A stretch of 64,000 nt of DNA. Source: Phalacrocorax aristotelis. Taxonomy: Eukaryota; Chordata; Aves; Suliformes; Phalacrocoracidae. A program made the position numbers and the translations under genes. The notes beneath the pieces are model-generated. The model saw only the letters and a list, made by a program, of their open reading frames with translations. It ran no database searches and was not told the DNA's origin. Shown here piece by piece: positions 30,263-42,475 of the stretch. The stretch is taken from positions 102,117,799 to 102,181,798 of the forward strand of contig NC_134276.1 of assembly GCF_949628215.1 (NCBI RefSeq), read 5' to 3'. Positions within the stretch are counted from its first letter, which is position 1; every line of letters begins with the position of its first letter.

Positions 30263-30732
30263 TAGGATGCAGCTCATCCTGCTTTGCATCTAATTTGTTT
30301 TATTTCTCTTGGCACCTTATAAATGGCAAAAGAAAAGATTTTACTCTTTTTTTTGTTTTAATCATGCTTGCTTCTTTCTTGCTTTGTCAACTGAAAGAAT
30401 CAGTCCCTTTTCAAATGAGTTAATTTAACTTTTTCTCTTGGACTTTTTTTTTTAATACAACGGCTACAGCCTTGGGTCATTTTCAACTACTGTACTACTT
30501 TGATGAGTTCATTGATATTTATGCTTGATATTTAGACTTTTCTTATTTGTTGATACTATTATTATTTAAGTATACCTATATAAAAAAGATCAGCAATTGC
30601 CTTTTTTGGTAGCAGCCAAAGTCAAATTTATCACATTGAAAAAGGCTGGAATAACGATGGGTAAGGTGACCTCCTAATTACCTAGAAAATATTGTTTACA
30701 GTTATCTCACTCTTATTTTACTCAGCTAACTG

Positions 30733-30830
30733 GGCTCAGATCCTCAAAGGCATTTAGGTGCCCAACTCCCACTGAAATGATTTAGGCACCAAAGTCCCTG
30801 TGAATTTCTGTGCCTTCCCACCCAGTGGAG
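30733..30830. mobile_element. old palindromic repeat relic inside RUNX1 3' UTR
   Basis: The word order 'ctcagatcctcaaaggcatttaggtgcccaac ... cactgaaatgatttaggcacc' closely fits the old non-autonomous element family common in sauropsids. The inverted modules 'catttaggtgcc' and 'ttaggcacc' suggest the two arms of a once longer palindrome. Confidence 0.55.
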
Positions 30831-31758
30831 TCATCTCTCCCTACTCCTTCCTCGCTCTTCCTTCGTCACCAGTGGTGACCCTCAGGACCGTGAATCAGGA
30901 TGTACATATTTCATAAGGCAGACTCAATATTCCTTAACTAAATTCATCCCTATATGGCCCCATTCTGCTCCTGAGCTTGCCTGGGCTTCCTAACAGCACT
31001 GGTGGAAGCCTCCTAGTCTTTCAAAAGTGAAAGCCAACACACAGCTAGCATGGCAAGAGTGAAGTCCTGGCTTTGACCGGAATCAGTGTGAGATTTGCTC
31101 CTGGCTCAGCGGAGCCAAGATTTCTGCACAGTATAAAAGCCACGTTCCAGTGCACTGGAAAATAGATCAGTTCATGCATCACAAAATAACTTGAACTGAG
31201 CAGGGTTGTCAAGCTCATCTGGAAAGCAGGCTAGAAAAGAAGGGGCCTTAACGGTTCCTCTGTCACCATCTTCTGAGGGAAGAGGAAGGGTATCTAAAAC
31301 CGGTGCACAAAATATTCTATCCTGTAGCAAATATGCAAGGCTTATACTAACAGCATGTTAATAGAGTCGTCATCGTTGCCCATCGTTACAGCATAAACAT
31401 ATCAGATGTCACTGTAAAGTTTATGGCACTATTTTATTTGAGGGTTTGGTCTGAATGCAGTCGTTGTACTACTCATTAATTACAAACTGCTGATGTTGAC
31501 ACGTATGCGTTCCAAATTAGATGATTATTATTTAATGTACCTCTTAAATGAGTGAAAAAATTGCAGGTCAACTCAGAGAGTATTTGAAAGCAGGACTTCA
31601 GATCAGTGTTTGATGTTAAAAAAAAATTTAAAGGATTCAAATTAAAAAGATCCTTGGCTGCAGGCAGCAAAACAGCTGGACTTATTTAAAACAATTTGTT
31701 TTTCAAGTTTTCTTTTTTTTTATATGATTTTGCTTCTTTGTTTAAGTCAGATGCAATA

Positions 31759-32446
31759 GCACTTTGGTATTGAAAAGTTACAAATTGAAGAATTTACATT
31801 GTCAATAAGGTCATTTTTGTGCAGAAAATAGAGGGTGTTTCAAGAGATCTCAGCAAAAGTTAAAAATGGTTCTGTTAAAATACGTGCATGGCCTTGTGCT
31901 TTTCATTCAGCATAATATTCTCTATCATTTTCTAGAGTTTGCTCTGAACAAAAAAAGGCAGAAAACATCAAAATTATATCAGAACAGTTGAAAATATATT
32001 TTGGAAGTATGGAGACCTTGCTCAATACAGAAATACAGAGACCCTACCTGTTGTGACGTTCACCTAGTTGGAATCTCACCTCTTCAGTAGCCTAAAAAAA
32101 AAGTCCTTCATCACTAAACAGTAGCTCTGTTGCAGAATCCATCTGACACATTTTCTATCACTGTGCAATTAAAATCATCACTTCCTGCATCTCTCACATC
32201 TGCCTTGTGACTGGACCACCCAAGTGCATAGTACTGTGAGCGTGAACCCAGAAGGGAGGGAGAGGACCTCAGAGGAGCCAGATGCCTCACTGTGGAGAGC
32301 AGGGCTGCCGCGGCCGGGTGACTTCAGCCCCGTGGCAGAAGTGAGGCTGATATGGCTAGTATGCTTCCAGGCCTCCCTGTCGCCACAGACTGCTTTCTGC
32401 TAAAGCCCTTTGCCCCTTTCAGCCCATAGTTTGTACTACGCACTTT
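31759..32446 (+). promoter_or_regulatory. two miR-17/20/106-family seed matches
   Basis: GCACTTT occurs at 31759-31765 and again at 32440-32446, complementary to the AAAGUGC seed of the miR-17 family. This family is known to repress RUNX1 in human haematopoietic cells. Single seven-base matches are expected by chance in 5 kb, so function is only suggested. Confidence 0.25.
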
Positions 32447-32734
32447 TGAAACTAAACGATCAGGGATTTACAGGAACGGGGAGTTGGCATCTCTTAGCCT
32501 GGAGATTAGACCTAACTTTGAACATTTCTTATGTCTACAAATCTACTTTCTTTACATTTGTCCTAAAGGTGAAGTTTAATTTTATGCTCCCTGCTGCGAA
32601 CAGGATGAGAAACTGCAGAACTGGTCACCACACTTACTTACCCTGCCTGTGTCTTTGCTGACATGTAACAAAACCCTGGGATTTCCCAGTGTCTCACATC
32701 TGATAATTGGCAGCCACTAGACTTTTGAGTCTAA

Positions 32735-32820
32735 CCTCTCCACGTATGCCAAGCACAGCACAACGCAGCACCCACTTTACAGAGGAAAAACTAAGTGCAT
32801 TATCCTTTGCAATTAGTCTG
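32735..32820 (-). mobile_element. MIR-like relic, reverse orientation
   Basis: A 'ccacgtatgccaagcac ... cccactttacagaggaaaaactaag' order matches the reverse strand of MIR, 'tatgtgccaggcac ... cccattttacagatgaggaaactgag'. It lies within the RUNX1 3' UTR. Confidence 0.4.
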
Positions 32821-33047
32821 TTTAATCACTGTGGGTTTCAGTGTATTCGCCCAAGTGCTTATGAGAAACCACAGTTTACTTAAATCTCTATTTTTGTAGC
32901 CAGCTTCTGTCCCACTAAGGACAGCAAAGACCTTCAAGGCTGTAAAAATGCTCTCATGTCATATCTTAAGAGCACTCAGCAGGCAGAAAGAGGACATTTG
33001 GATAAAACATTTCCCCCATTCACATGTCTCCAAATTATAGTCTGTAA

Positions 33048-33088
33048 GTATATATTTTTATATATATACAATATATATATTTATATAG
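33048..33088. repeat. TA-rich microsatellite
   Basis: About 40 bases are almost entirely TA/AT steps with a few interruptions. It is in the RUNX1 3' UTR. Confidence 0.85.
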
Positions 33089-34335
33089 TTTTATCATCCC
33101 AGTAGCTGAATTGAATCGAAAAAGAACTATTGTGCTTCTGTTTGCAAGTCACAGTCTGCAGAGTGCCTTAGCTAGCTTCCCTTACCAAAATACAGTTAAT
33201 GGCAGTCCTTACTCTCAGCTTGCGTGTTCCTTTCACAAGACACAACTTGTTGTCCAGATGCGGCCGTATCAAACAATTTCAAAGCAAATACAGGGCCTGG
33301 CTCTCGTTTGCTCTAAGACCTCAAACTTTGCTCTCAAACAACGTTTCTGCTCACTTCAGGAGTTCCTGCTACACTTCCAGGGCGATGTACAGGAGCTTTA
33401 GTGCAAGGGGGAGGCAGATGCAGAGTGCACCCCTGCCTCAAAGGATTTCATTTGCAGAATTATGCCAAATTATCTGCTGGAAAGGAGAAAAACCCTTTTC
33501 TCCAAATGGGCCACAGTCTTTGTCAGAGTGTTCTGAATTGCCTGCACTCTTGAAACATTCATTACTGCTTTCTGGGTGACCTTTTCCACCGGTGTATTTG
33601 AAGAGTCAGGAGAAGTGGATCATTTTTCTATTTGAGCAAAACACTTGCTTGTTTTCCTGCATCGTAACATTTTCGTATTTTAATTTTGTTACTCTTGCTT
33701 GGTCAGTACCAATCACTCGGCATTTTTCTCCTTGTCCTAAAAGGATTGCATCAACAGAGTTACTTGTATTTATGTATGTAAATAGATTTCAAAAGCTTCA
33801 TAGCAAAATATTTAGTGCTTGTAATTACTCCGCATTTTTTTCATTTTTCTGTGTTTTTAATGAACTTACCTTTGTGTTTGCTTAAATACTGTAGTGAGAC
33901 TTATTTCTTTCCAAATTAGTTATTTTAGGCTTCAAGATTAACCACATTTTATTCACTTTTGTAAACAGTTATAGCATGGTCTCTATTCAACACTCTTCAC
34001 TTTTTTGTGGTAGGGGAGAAATGAATGTGCAAAAATCTGTGGGTTATTTGTGGTATTCTGCGTTTGACGGTTACATCTTTCTTGAAAACAAAACCTAAAC
34101 TTTCAGTCTGAGGTGGCCGTATGGTAGGTCTGAGGGGAGGACACAGCAGGAGACACACTCCTATCAGAATGTCATCAAAGTGTATTCGTTCAGCATTTAC
34201 TGGCTGCATTTACAAAACAGATGCTGCAGCATCCTGCAACAGTCACATTTTCCCTTGACACTGTTGTGCTGAACATTTCCAGAAGGGGAAACTACCAGGT
34301 TCTGGGAGGTTTTGCTTTTTTTGTTTTTGATTGCA

Positions 34336-34399
34336 GGGGATTTTTCTTTGGGTGGGTGGGGGGAGGGGAGCAGGGGGGCCAGAAAGGGGAGGGGGGGGG
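34336..34399 (+). other. G-rich tract with G-quadruplex potential
   Basis: Within about 60 bases there are at least six runs of three or more Gs, including runs of six and nine, on the RUNX1 sense strand. It lies about 280 bases upstream of the probable RUNX1 polyadenylation signal. A quadruplex in the RNA could influence 3'-end processing or stability. Confidence 0.7.
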
Positions 34400-34589
34400 C
34401 TGCTGTTTTTTGGAACCAGATAGGAAAAGAGAATAGAGTAGACTTTTCCCCCGCTACAGGAAGTCTCTAGATGCCACGTCAGAGTAGACTCTTGCTGTAC
34501 ATAGGGATTGCTGTGTCCAGCGCCACAAGAGAATTCATTACAACTAGCACGCAGAGCAGCTGGACTGCTGCGTTAAGTTCTAATGAAGA

Positions 34590-34620
<31 letters not shown>

Positions 34621-34621
34621 T
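34590..34621 (+). repeat. (CTTT)8 microsatellite
   Basis: Eight perfect CTTT units end about 50 bases upstream of the AATAAA at 34672. The sense RNA would carry an uninterrupted pyrimidine tract close to the 3' end of RUNX1. Confidence 0.97.
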
Positions 34622-34671
34622 GTACCACAGTTTCCTCTGTAAATTCAGTATCATAATTAGTGTGAATGACA

Positions 34672-34677
34672 AATAAA
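34672..34677 (+). terminator. RUNX1: probable RUNX1 polyadenylation signal
   Basis: AATAAA is followed 15-40 bases later by GT-rich sequence (ggcctggtgcgttc). It is the only canonical hexamer after the RUNX1 stop in this 5 kb. Confidence 0.55.
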
Positions 34678-35506
34678 ATGTTTGACAAGTATGCATATTG
34701 GCCTGGTGCGTTCTTTCATCAGGGAGAAAACAACTGTCTCGGAGAAAAAAGTAACCATCAGAAAAAGGATATTGAGCATGTATCACTCGCACCATCAAAA
34801 ATATTTCCATACCTTTTTCTTTTACTGTTTTCTTTCTTTTTTAACATAAAATGGCATTTTCCTGCTATGGAGTGACCTGGCAGAAGGCCTGCTATCCAAT
34901 AGGACTATCAAAATAGGACTGAAAGGAGACTTTGCAGGTACAGAAGCCTAGTAATTGCATTATATCTCTGGCTTCTTGATTAAATTTTGATTTTTCAGGG
35001 TCATCTACAGCTCTTATTTTTCTCCCTTAATCTTTTGCCCCTTGGGTTGGATCCTTTTTGACACTGAGGAGTTGAACCTTACTTCTGGAGCACCAAAACA
35101 GGTAGTTTGAGGTCATATTACTTATATACCAATATACATTGGTTGTTTTTCTCTTTAAATAAATAATGAAACACTTGTGATAATGAAACATTAATATGGG
35201 GCAAACAAGCTTTCAAAATGAGGAAAAAAAACATAGTCAATATTGAAAGTTCAGTATGAAAGCCTCTGTATCTATGCATATATAGATATAGATAAATTCT
35301 TCTAATATTGGCTCTACACAATATATTGCAGTATATTAAAGAAACTTTCGGTAGTATCCTTCTACACAATAATGTATATTAAAGGTATATTTTTTCTGAC
35401 AACTTGTCCGGTAGCAAGTCATCTCTCAAACAATAATTCGTATTATCTTTTTAAAATTAGGGCCAAGGCACTAGGAGAAAACAGTTACTGAATTCCAGGT
35501 ACTTAA

Positions 35507-35534
35507 ATTTCTAACTTCTTTAGAAGTTAGAAAT
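35507..35534. repeat. perfect palindrome, 13-bp arms with TT centre
   Basis: ATTTCTAACTTCT (35507-35519) and AGAAGTTAGAAAT (35522-35534) are exact reverse complements separated by two Ts. This is a cruciform or hairpin-capable site about 0.8 kb downstream of the likely RUNX1 3' end. Confidence 0.9.
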
Positions 35535-38500
35535 GCTAGCACATACCTCTAATGTGGTTACTGGTCACCCTGCTCAGTATGACCATCCAACACTTCTTTC
35601 CAGCACAATCCCACGTTATCCTAATGATATTGCACTTATATTTTTGCAAGGGTCTACCCTACAGATTCTTCTCCTTACCCTATGAAACCCAAGAGCACTA
35701 CTTTAGAGGTGGATGATGAAGTAGAGCACATATTTATTTTGTTTCTTACTTTAACACAACAGGAAAAGAAGCTCCAAATAGCGACAGTCAAAACAAAAAC
35801 AAAAATATTACACCCAAGGGCATCTCAGCAGAAATATTTGTAGCTAGATTTTTGAAGTCTATGTAGAGGACATACCAGCAGAGTTCTCATTTTGTATAGG
35901 AGGGTAAGGCACTGGACTGCCATGGCCATTTTAACAGGATGCACATATCACACTGCCGCTGAGGCTGCCTGTCCTTGTGAGACAGGCTGTGTCTTACTTT
36001 TCTGCAGCAGCTCAGGCATTTGTGCAGGCCAGCTGGACTGAGGCGAGTCCCTTCTAGCCCCAGGCCTGCCAGCTTTCACAGCGCTTGTGCCATTCCAGAT
36101 CAGTGGCACCCGCTGCTCTCTGCAGGGTGAAGGGAGGAAGCACGGGCAGCTGCCCTCTCCTGCCCCTCTGCCTTCCTCCTTGCCCAGGGCAGCTGGCAAA
36201 GTGGGGAGCTGAGCAGGCACTGCACAGTCAGGGCAGCCCTGTGGGATCCCTGGGCACTCGAAGTGGCCCTGCCATGCCTGTTTTGGCAGCTGAGAAAGGC
36301 CAGCTCAATCCCCTGCCTCTGGCTGCTTGAGGGGGAGGAAGAAGAAAGGGCAAAGAAGGTAAGGAAGACTACGGCTGGAGGCTGCTGTTTGTGAGAGGAG
36401 GGGCTGGCAAGGGTGAACGCAAAAGGTTGTTGACTTCTTGTTACACCTCACACCCTGACTGACAGCTTTTAATGACCTTTAATTATAAAGGCCATTGTCA
36501 TGGGTGTTCTCCCACACTGTTTTGTTTGACTTGCGCAAGCAAGGAGGAAACAGCCCTAAGCCAGGCTCCAGAGCAAAAGCAGCTTATTAAATACTGCCAG
36601 CCTGCAAGGCACCATACAACTCAACACAGATGTCCTGGAAAGACAACACAGGTGTGTTACCTTCAGCGTACATGGCATTTTCCCTCTTTTCAGTGGCTTG
36701 TCTCACAAGACAACGGGCTCAGATTAGTGGTGCAGTTTATTGTGCCCAGAAGTGATATCCCTTTTTCTGAGCAAGCAAGGAAATGCTGGTTACTGGTGCA
36801 GTGTGTGGTCACAGAATGGACAATAAACTCTGTATTATCTGCTCTGAGACAGACCTTGTTCACAGCATTCATAGCTCAGAAGCCTATCACCACTGCAACT
36901 GCTACAATACTGGAAGACCTTGTAATGGCACTGTGGTTACCAGACATGACTAAAATATTACTCAGACCAGCACTGTAAATGGGCCAAAAATACAACTTAT
37001 CCGTGACCCCATATCTTTTTACAACTCTGGGCTTTTTACAGTTCTATAAGATGATTTGGGAACATATCTCAACATTACTTTAGGCATCCCCTTCTTCTCT
37101 CCAAACGACAGCACCTTTTTCTCACTGTTTAACTAAGTTGAAGACTCACATTAACTTTGCCACTAGGATGCCCCGTGGAGCAAAACTTCTAACGTAGGCA
37201 GGATCTCAGGGAAGGAATGTCCGAATTACAGCTCATCTCAACTCTTGCCTGCTGGGGGAGGGAGGCACAGTGTAGATAAAAGCATGTTTAACCCTGAGGA
37301 GAAGGAAAATAAAAGCTCAGAAGCTACAGGTCTTCACTGGAATGTCTAGCTACTGAATTAGGAAGCTTGTTTTCTGGTTTTAAGTTACAGGGACACCTAG
37401 AAGTCTCCCAGACTGGATTAGTCAGCACGAGTCACTGTCTGGGAATTGTTTGGGTTTGCAAGAGGAGGATAAAACAATTTAGAAAGAAAATCTAATACAC
37501 AGATTTAAAGCATAGCCTGCTTTCAGAGCAGGGAGGGGGTTAGGACTGATTTGTGGGCTTTATAAAACACTGGTTCCTAAGGGTAGGAAGGGTAGGAAGA
37601 GAGAAAACCTGTTCCCTGCTGATGCAGAAGTGTTTCCTGTAGCATGTAGAAAGTGCCTCTGGCTGTTTTACTTCCAAATGCCCCAAATACAGGAACATCT
37701 GTAGCTTTTCTGGGGAGGCTTAGATGGCAGTCGTCTTATTATCTACTGCTGCACTTGACACATCCTGTAAGCAGAGAAGAGACCCTTTACTCAGGGCAGC
37801 CTTCAGGTACAGTTCCTCAGGAGGTCTCTGACATCTGGGTGTGCTTCACACGACCACCAGGTTTGTGCCTGCTGGCTGCTTAGTCCCATTTCCCATTTTC
37901 CCACACCAGAACCCCTCAGGACGAAGACCTCCCAGTTCAGAAGGCAGCTCTGTGGCCTTCTGCAGGGATACCACAGGTACGGGCTGCAGGTTTCCTGGCC
38001 CTAGCAGCTCAGCAGGTACGTGCCTGAGGAACACCAAACCCCATACCACAGAGTCCAGCGCAGGTATTCCAGGGCTTCCAAATACCAACAACCGCTCAAT
38101 CTTTTTATACAGCCCTCTTCAAAGGAGCCCAGTGGTCAAACTGCACTATGTCTTTGCATTGGGTGAGCATCACAGGCACAGAAGTCCTCTGAAATTGGTT
38201 GAAAATCAGCTAATTCTCACCGAAATATTAAAATCCCTGCGTGAAGCCCCCGTGGCAAACATCACCCTTCCTCTCTTAAATGTCTGTGAAAAAGAGTTGC
38301 TCTGAAACATGCCAATATGGTTATTTTACACAGAGAATTTTTCCTGTTTCACGTTTGCCGTGTAAAACAGTGGCTAAATTTGCAGAGGGTAAAAACAACT
38401 GACCTCCCTTTCTTCTTCTGTTCCATTCCCTCCTGTAACACATGTGTGTCTGATATTTCTTCGGCCTCCTTGCAGACCTCTGATCGTGGTGATGTCAGTC

Positions 38501-41049
38501 CAACACATGTAAGTTTGGGGGATGTATGATCACAGCCGGTCAAATACCAGCATGTCCATCCCATGGGCATTATGATTCTGGGGCAGGATGAGAGGAAGAA
38601 CAGTTTTTCTATGTTGGAACAGAAACTCACATTTCCAAAACTTTCTGTACATGGCAAACACATGTCCATGTGGTCCTGAAATAATGTACAGTAGTATCCT
38701 TTTGAAAACGCTGAAACCAAAATTATCTTGGCTGCCAAAGATTGGAGCCTGCCAGCTTAGCTGGGAATCCTGGGCCTTCCAGGTTCCTCACTCTGTGGAA
38801 AGCAGGCAACACTGCTCATCGGCAGCAACAGTGGCATGGTTGGGGTGAGCCAGCATGTTGCACCACAGTTTATCAGAAATATTTCCAGCCAGCCCCAGAT
38901 ATGAGTGCCAGAAACAAGCTCTTCCTACACAGGCATTTTGGCTACTTTTCAGTGCTGTGAGGACTGTGGCTCTGATCCCATGGGCTCACTTGGGTGGCCT
39001 TGCAGACCTAAGGTGTTAAAGGGGCAGATATTTTGCCTTGTAGTTCTGCCTTTCCAAATGTGATCCCTGTAGTTTGACTTGATTAGCAAGATCACTTTGT
39101 AATGCCATGTATACTTCCTAACCTCCCTGGGTCTTTAAGCATATCACCTACTGGAAAATATTTGTGTCCTTTCTCAGTGTCCTGTAGCCAAGCTTGACAT
39201 TTTCTGCTTTCTAAAGTCTTACATGCACCTTAATTCTCCTTAAGACACAAAATTTGTGGGTTGCACTTCTCTTGGTTCTCCTGAGGGTAAAGTTAATAAA
39301 TGAGGAGTGAATCCAGCAAAGCAGAGGTGCCTTTTACCCACAAACAGAACATAAGAGATTTTAAAGGCTGGCAGGCTACTGTTTCAATGAGCAGCCTATA
39401 GCTGAATTGGTGTTTGGCTTCAGCTGCTGTCTGCAGAATGCATACCTGCCAGTGTTCCTCCTCACCCGTAAAGAGGTATCTTCTTCTCACTTAGGTTTGC
39501 TTGCACTCTTTCCTCAGATAAGGTTATATCAGTCCACAGCCAGCAACCAGAGAGGACAGGAGATGGGGAAGGAATGAAAGGAAGAAAAATTATTAAAATC
39601 ATGAATCATGATTTGGAAGATAAAACTACAAGTATGCAGTCACTTTGCAAAACATGTTTGTTCTCCATATACGCCTCAAGCGATGGTCTTTGGGGCAATC
39701 TTTGTTGCCATGTCTCCATTGCTGCCTGTCTCACAGAAGGTGACCATTCTCTGACTCTCCAATGTCTGCTTACCAGATTTCAAAGTCATAAAATGCATCA
39801 TTCATCCACACCTTGCTGTAGCATGTATACAATTACATGGTATCGTCAAGAAGTTTCCAAGTGTCCATTCAACCAGTGTGATTCCATTAAAGATGAAAAA
39901 GGAGTCGCTCATTGCTAAGTCCCCTCCTTGGAGGTGGTGAATTTTGCCACTTCTCAAGGCTTTTGATACAACACTGTACTAGAGACAAGAGCTGGTGGAA
40001 GAGAGACAGCCCTTCAGTTGCTTCTATGAGGGATGTTTTTGTGCCCTGTTTGCAACAATATCTACAGGCATATTGAGGTTTGCCTCCCACGAGAAGCTTG
40101 GTGGTTTCAGTAACACAGCTACTCATGAGGCAAGAGTGAGTTGTGTTTGGTCTGACTTGCGGGGGAGAAGAGGGGCTAGTGGGAGGTCGAATTTATTCCA
40201 AGTCTTTAAATAAGCAAAATTAGGTTTCCTGTCTGTTATCCCTCCCACCTGGATTTTGTAGATAGGAAAGAGAAAAAAGTTGGAGCAGAAAAAAACAAGT
40301 TATGTTAATGAGTTTTTCCATTGCCTGTTAAAGAGGTGCAAGAACAGTCCCCAAAGAGTGGCTTCTTCTCCCAGTGCAGGAAGTTGTAAATAGCTGAAAA
40401 AAAGGGAAAACTTCCAAAGGTTTTTTTCCTATCCTTGATAAAACCAACATATATAAGAGCTAAACCGTCCTAGGAGCTAGGTTCTCCTCTGTTATGTTAA
40501 TGGCGACGGGTGCTGCAAGGAGAATAACCTCAGCTTCTCACAGTGATTGCTCAGCACCTCTCAGAATTAAATTCTTCAAGTGCCTCTTTTCTCGTTTGTA
40601 GCTTTATGATCCAGAGCTCTCAGCTGCTAGTAATAACCCAATATTAGAAACTAACATGGCTCCTACAAGTTGCTTATCTACTTGCCAGTTTTTATGATGC
40701 TATCTTAAATGCAACTATTCCTGTACTTTCTCCCCCTTTGCTGTCCCTCGGAATGGCTCCCATTTGTCCAGCTCAACTATATTCTTCCATCACCTCTGCC
40801 TCGTATCCACCCCTGTGCAGTCTCATCAGATGTGTCTCTCTTTCAGACGAGTCCATGGGCCATACAGACACCTGAGAGCATGATGAGGGGGTAAGCCCCC
40901 GATGCTGCATTAAGACATGCCCCGTCTCAGGTGCCATTTGTAAATTTAGGCTTATGTTTGTTGAGTGACATATCTCAGTATAGAATGTACTCGACTAAGG
41001 ATCTGCCTCTGGCTTCTTTACTTGCGGATGGCTGTAGTAAAATCCCTTT

Positions 41050-41168
41050 CTTCCTGTGCCTCGGTTTCCTCATCTGCAAATGGGTAGTGACACTGACCTT
41101 CTTTGAGAAGCACTTTGAGCTCCATTGATGAAAAGGTCTGTGTAAAGGAGGTTGTTGTTATTGTTGTC
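41050..41168 (+). mobile_element. MIR/CORE-SINE-like element
   Basis: It contains 'tgtgcctcggtttcctcatctgcaaatgggta', 'tgacactgacct', 'gaagcactttgagctccattgatgaaaag' and a terminal 'gttgttgttattgttgt' simple repeat. This order is characteristic of MIR-related CORE-SINEs in sauropsids, with the sense orientation on the + strand. Confidence 0.7.
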
Positions 41169-41889
41169 TGCAGTTTAAAAACATGCTCATAAATCATCTT
41201 TCAGGGATGGTGAAGCAGGTTTCATTGGCTCTGGAGCTGGGTGACTGAACAGAGAAGAATTTCCTTCTTTGGCATTTTCCCCTAGTTTTAATAACTTTGA
41301 ACTCTTGCTTTAGATCTTGTTTACATTAGGCTGGTTTAGTAACTGTGTGTCTCCCTCCAGCAATTGTCTCCTTCCCCACCTTCCTCAGGTATTTGGTTTA
41401 GGTACCAAACATCTGACTCAGGTCTTCCTGGAGAATGGCTGAGCCGGGGTGGATGGAAGAAGGAATTATTTTTCCCTGTTGGTGAGTAGAGGGACTTAAC
41501 GGGGGAAGGAGGCGGAGGCCATGACCGTCATGGACATGGGCCCTGGGAACATAAAAATCTAGGCTGTTACCACACCCGCTTGGCCTCTTGATGCAATGTT
41601 AAACAAAAACTGTACGGATGGCCTGTGCTAAAAATGTTCAGGTCAGAGAATTGCAATAGGTCCTTCTAAGCTTTACAAGCTACGAGGCTGCGATGACTGC
41701 CTTTTGGGGCAGGAAGGGGAAAGGAAGCTTCTTTGAAAGCAGCAGGTCACTCTCAGCTAATACCGCCTCCGGTTAGTTACATGTGTGCATTTATCACGGT
41801 GCGACCCCTCCCAGAATTTGATCCCCACCAGGCACATAATAGCTGCTTCTTGTTGGGTTTGGTTTTGAGAGGCTCTGACCAGCGAAGGG

Positions 41890-42475
41890 GTCGGTCAGAG
41901 CCTGGTCCGAGTTGTCCTGCCAGAGCAATGCCTCTGTTCCCCAGAGGCTCATCCCAGACGCAGGCCTGAGCTGGGACCTCGGGGTTTCGGGGCGGGCACA
42001 GCCCTCGCTGCAAGGGGGAAGCTCCCCCCCCACACCGAGCGACGCCGCGCACCCGTGCGGGGCCCGGCTCCGCTGCAGGCGCCGGGGTGGCCCTGCCGCT
42101 GCCCGCAGGGTCCCCGACGGCCGACGGCCGGCCCTGCCGGGCCGCGGCCCGGGGATGAGGGAGCCCTCCGCTCCCGGCGGGGGCGGAGGCCGCTAGAGGG
42201 CCTCCGCGGCCAACGGCGGGCGGCCCCCGGCGGCAGCCCGGGCGGCGGTGGCGCTTCTGGAGCTGCTGGCGGCGGGAGGGTCCCGGGACAGGAGCCGGAG
42301 GAGGCCCGGTGCGCGGCGGGCCAGCCGGGGAGGGCCGGCGCCAGAGGGCAGGCCCGGGGAGGCACCGAGCCCCGGGGGTGACAGCGGTGCCTCCCAGCCC
42401 GGCACGAGCGGGGCGGGCTCCGGGGGGGAACGAGTGCTGCGGTGCCCTGGCGAGGAGGGTGAGATAAGGATGGGG
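41890..42475. promoter_or_regulatory. intergenic CpG island
   Basis: The core at about 42030-42420 is extremely GC-rich. The 60 bases from 42121 alone contain ten CpGs, while flanking DNA is CpG-poor. It lies about 7 kb past the RUNX1 3' end and 19 kb before CLIC6 coding sequence, and no gene start is recognised on either strand. Open frames across it (up to 184 codons, minus strand) are Pro/Ala/Arg/Gly-rich by composition and not convincing. The best guess is an unannotated promoter, for example of a lncRNA or of the candidate gene at 49 kb, or an enhancer-type orphan island. Confidence 0.75.

Larger units (their letters stand above)
29627..34695 (+). other. RUNX1: RUNX1 3' UTR (approximate end)
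   Basis: The region is AU-rich with many T-runs and follows the RUNX1 stop. The only AATAAA between the stop and 34.7 kb is at 34672-34677. It is followed by a GU-rich stretch (34690-34715) suitable as a downstream element, so I place the end near 34695. A 3' UTR of about 5 kb agrees with the several-kilobase UTR known in mammals. Within it are a GU-rich tract (30205-30262), microRNA seed matches, a repeat relic (30733-30830), a MIR-like piece (32735-32820), a TA repeat, a G-rich tract and a CTTT repeat. Earlier polyadenylation at variant signals, for example ATTAAA, is possible. Confidence 0.65.
34696..41880. other. intergenic region downstream of RUNX1
   Basis: No recognisable gene is present. 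The stretch holds a 28-bp palindrome (35507-35534), a GC-richer patch at 36.0-36.35 kb, an exon-like 33-base module with strong splice signals (38476-38508) and a MIR-like element (41050-41168). The longest open frames (168 codons at 36472-36978 and 154 codons at 37841-38305) have no recognisable domains. A long non-coding RNA cannot be excluded, since the human RUNX1-CLIC6 interval carries lncRNAs. Confidence 0.6.

Noticed and set aside
36472..36978. 168-codon + strand open frame downstream of RUNX1
   Set aside because: No recognisable domain, no promoter or polyadenylation context, and no family resemblance; left as unresolved non-coding.
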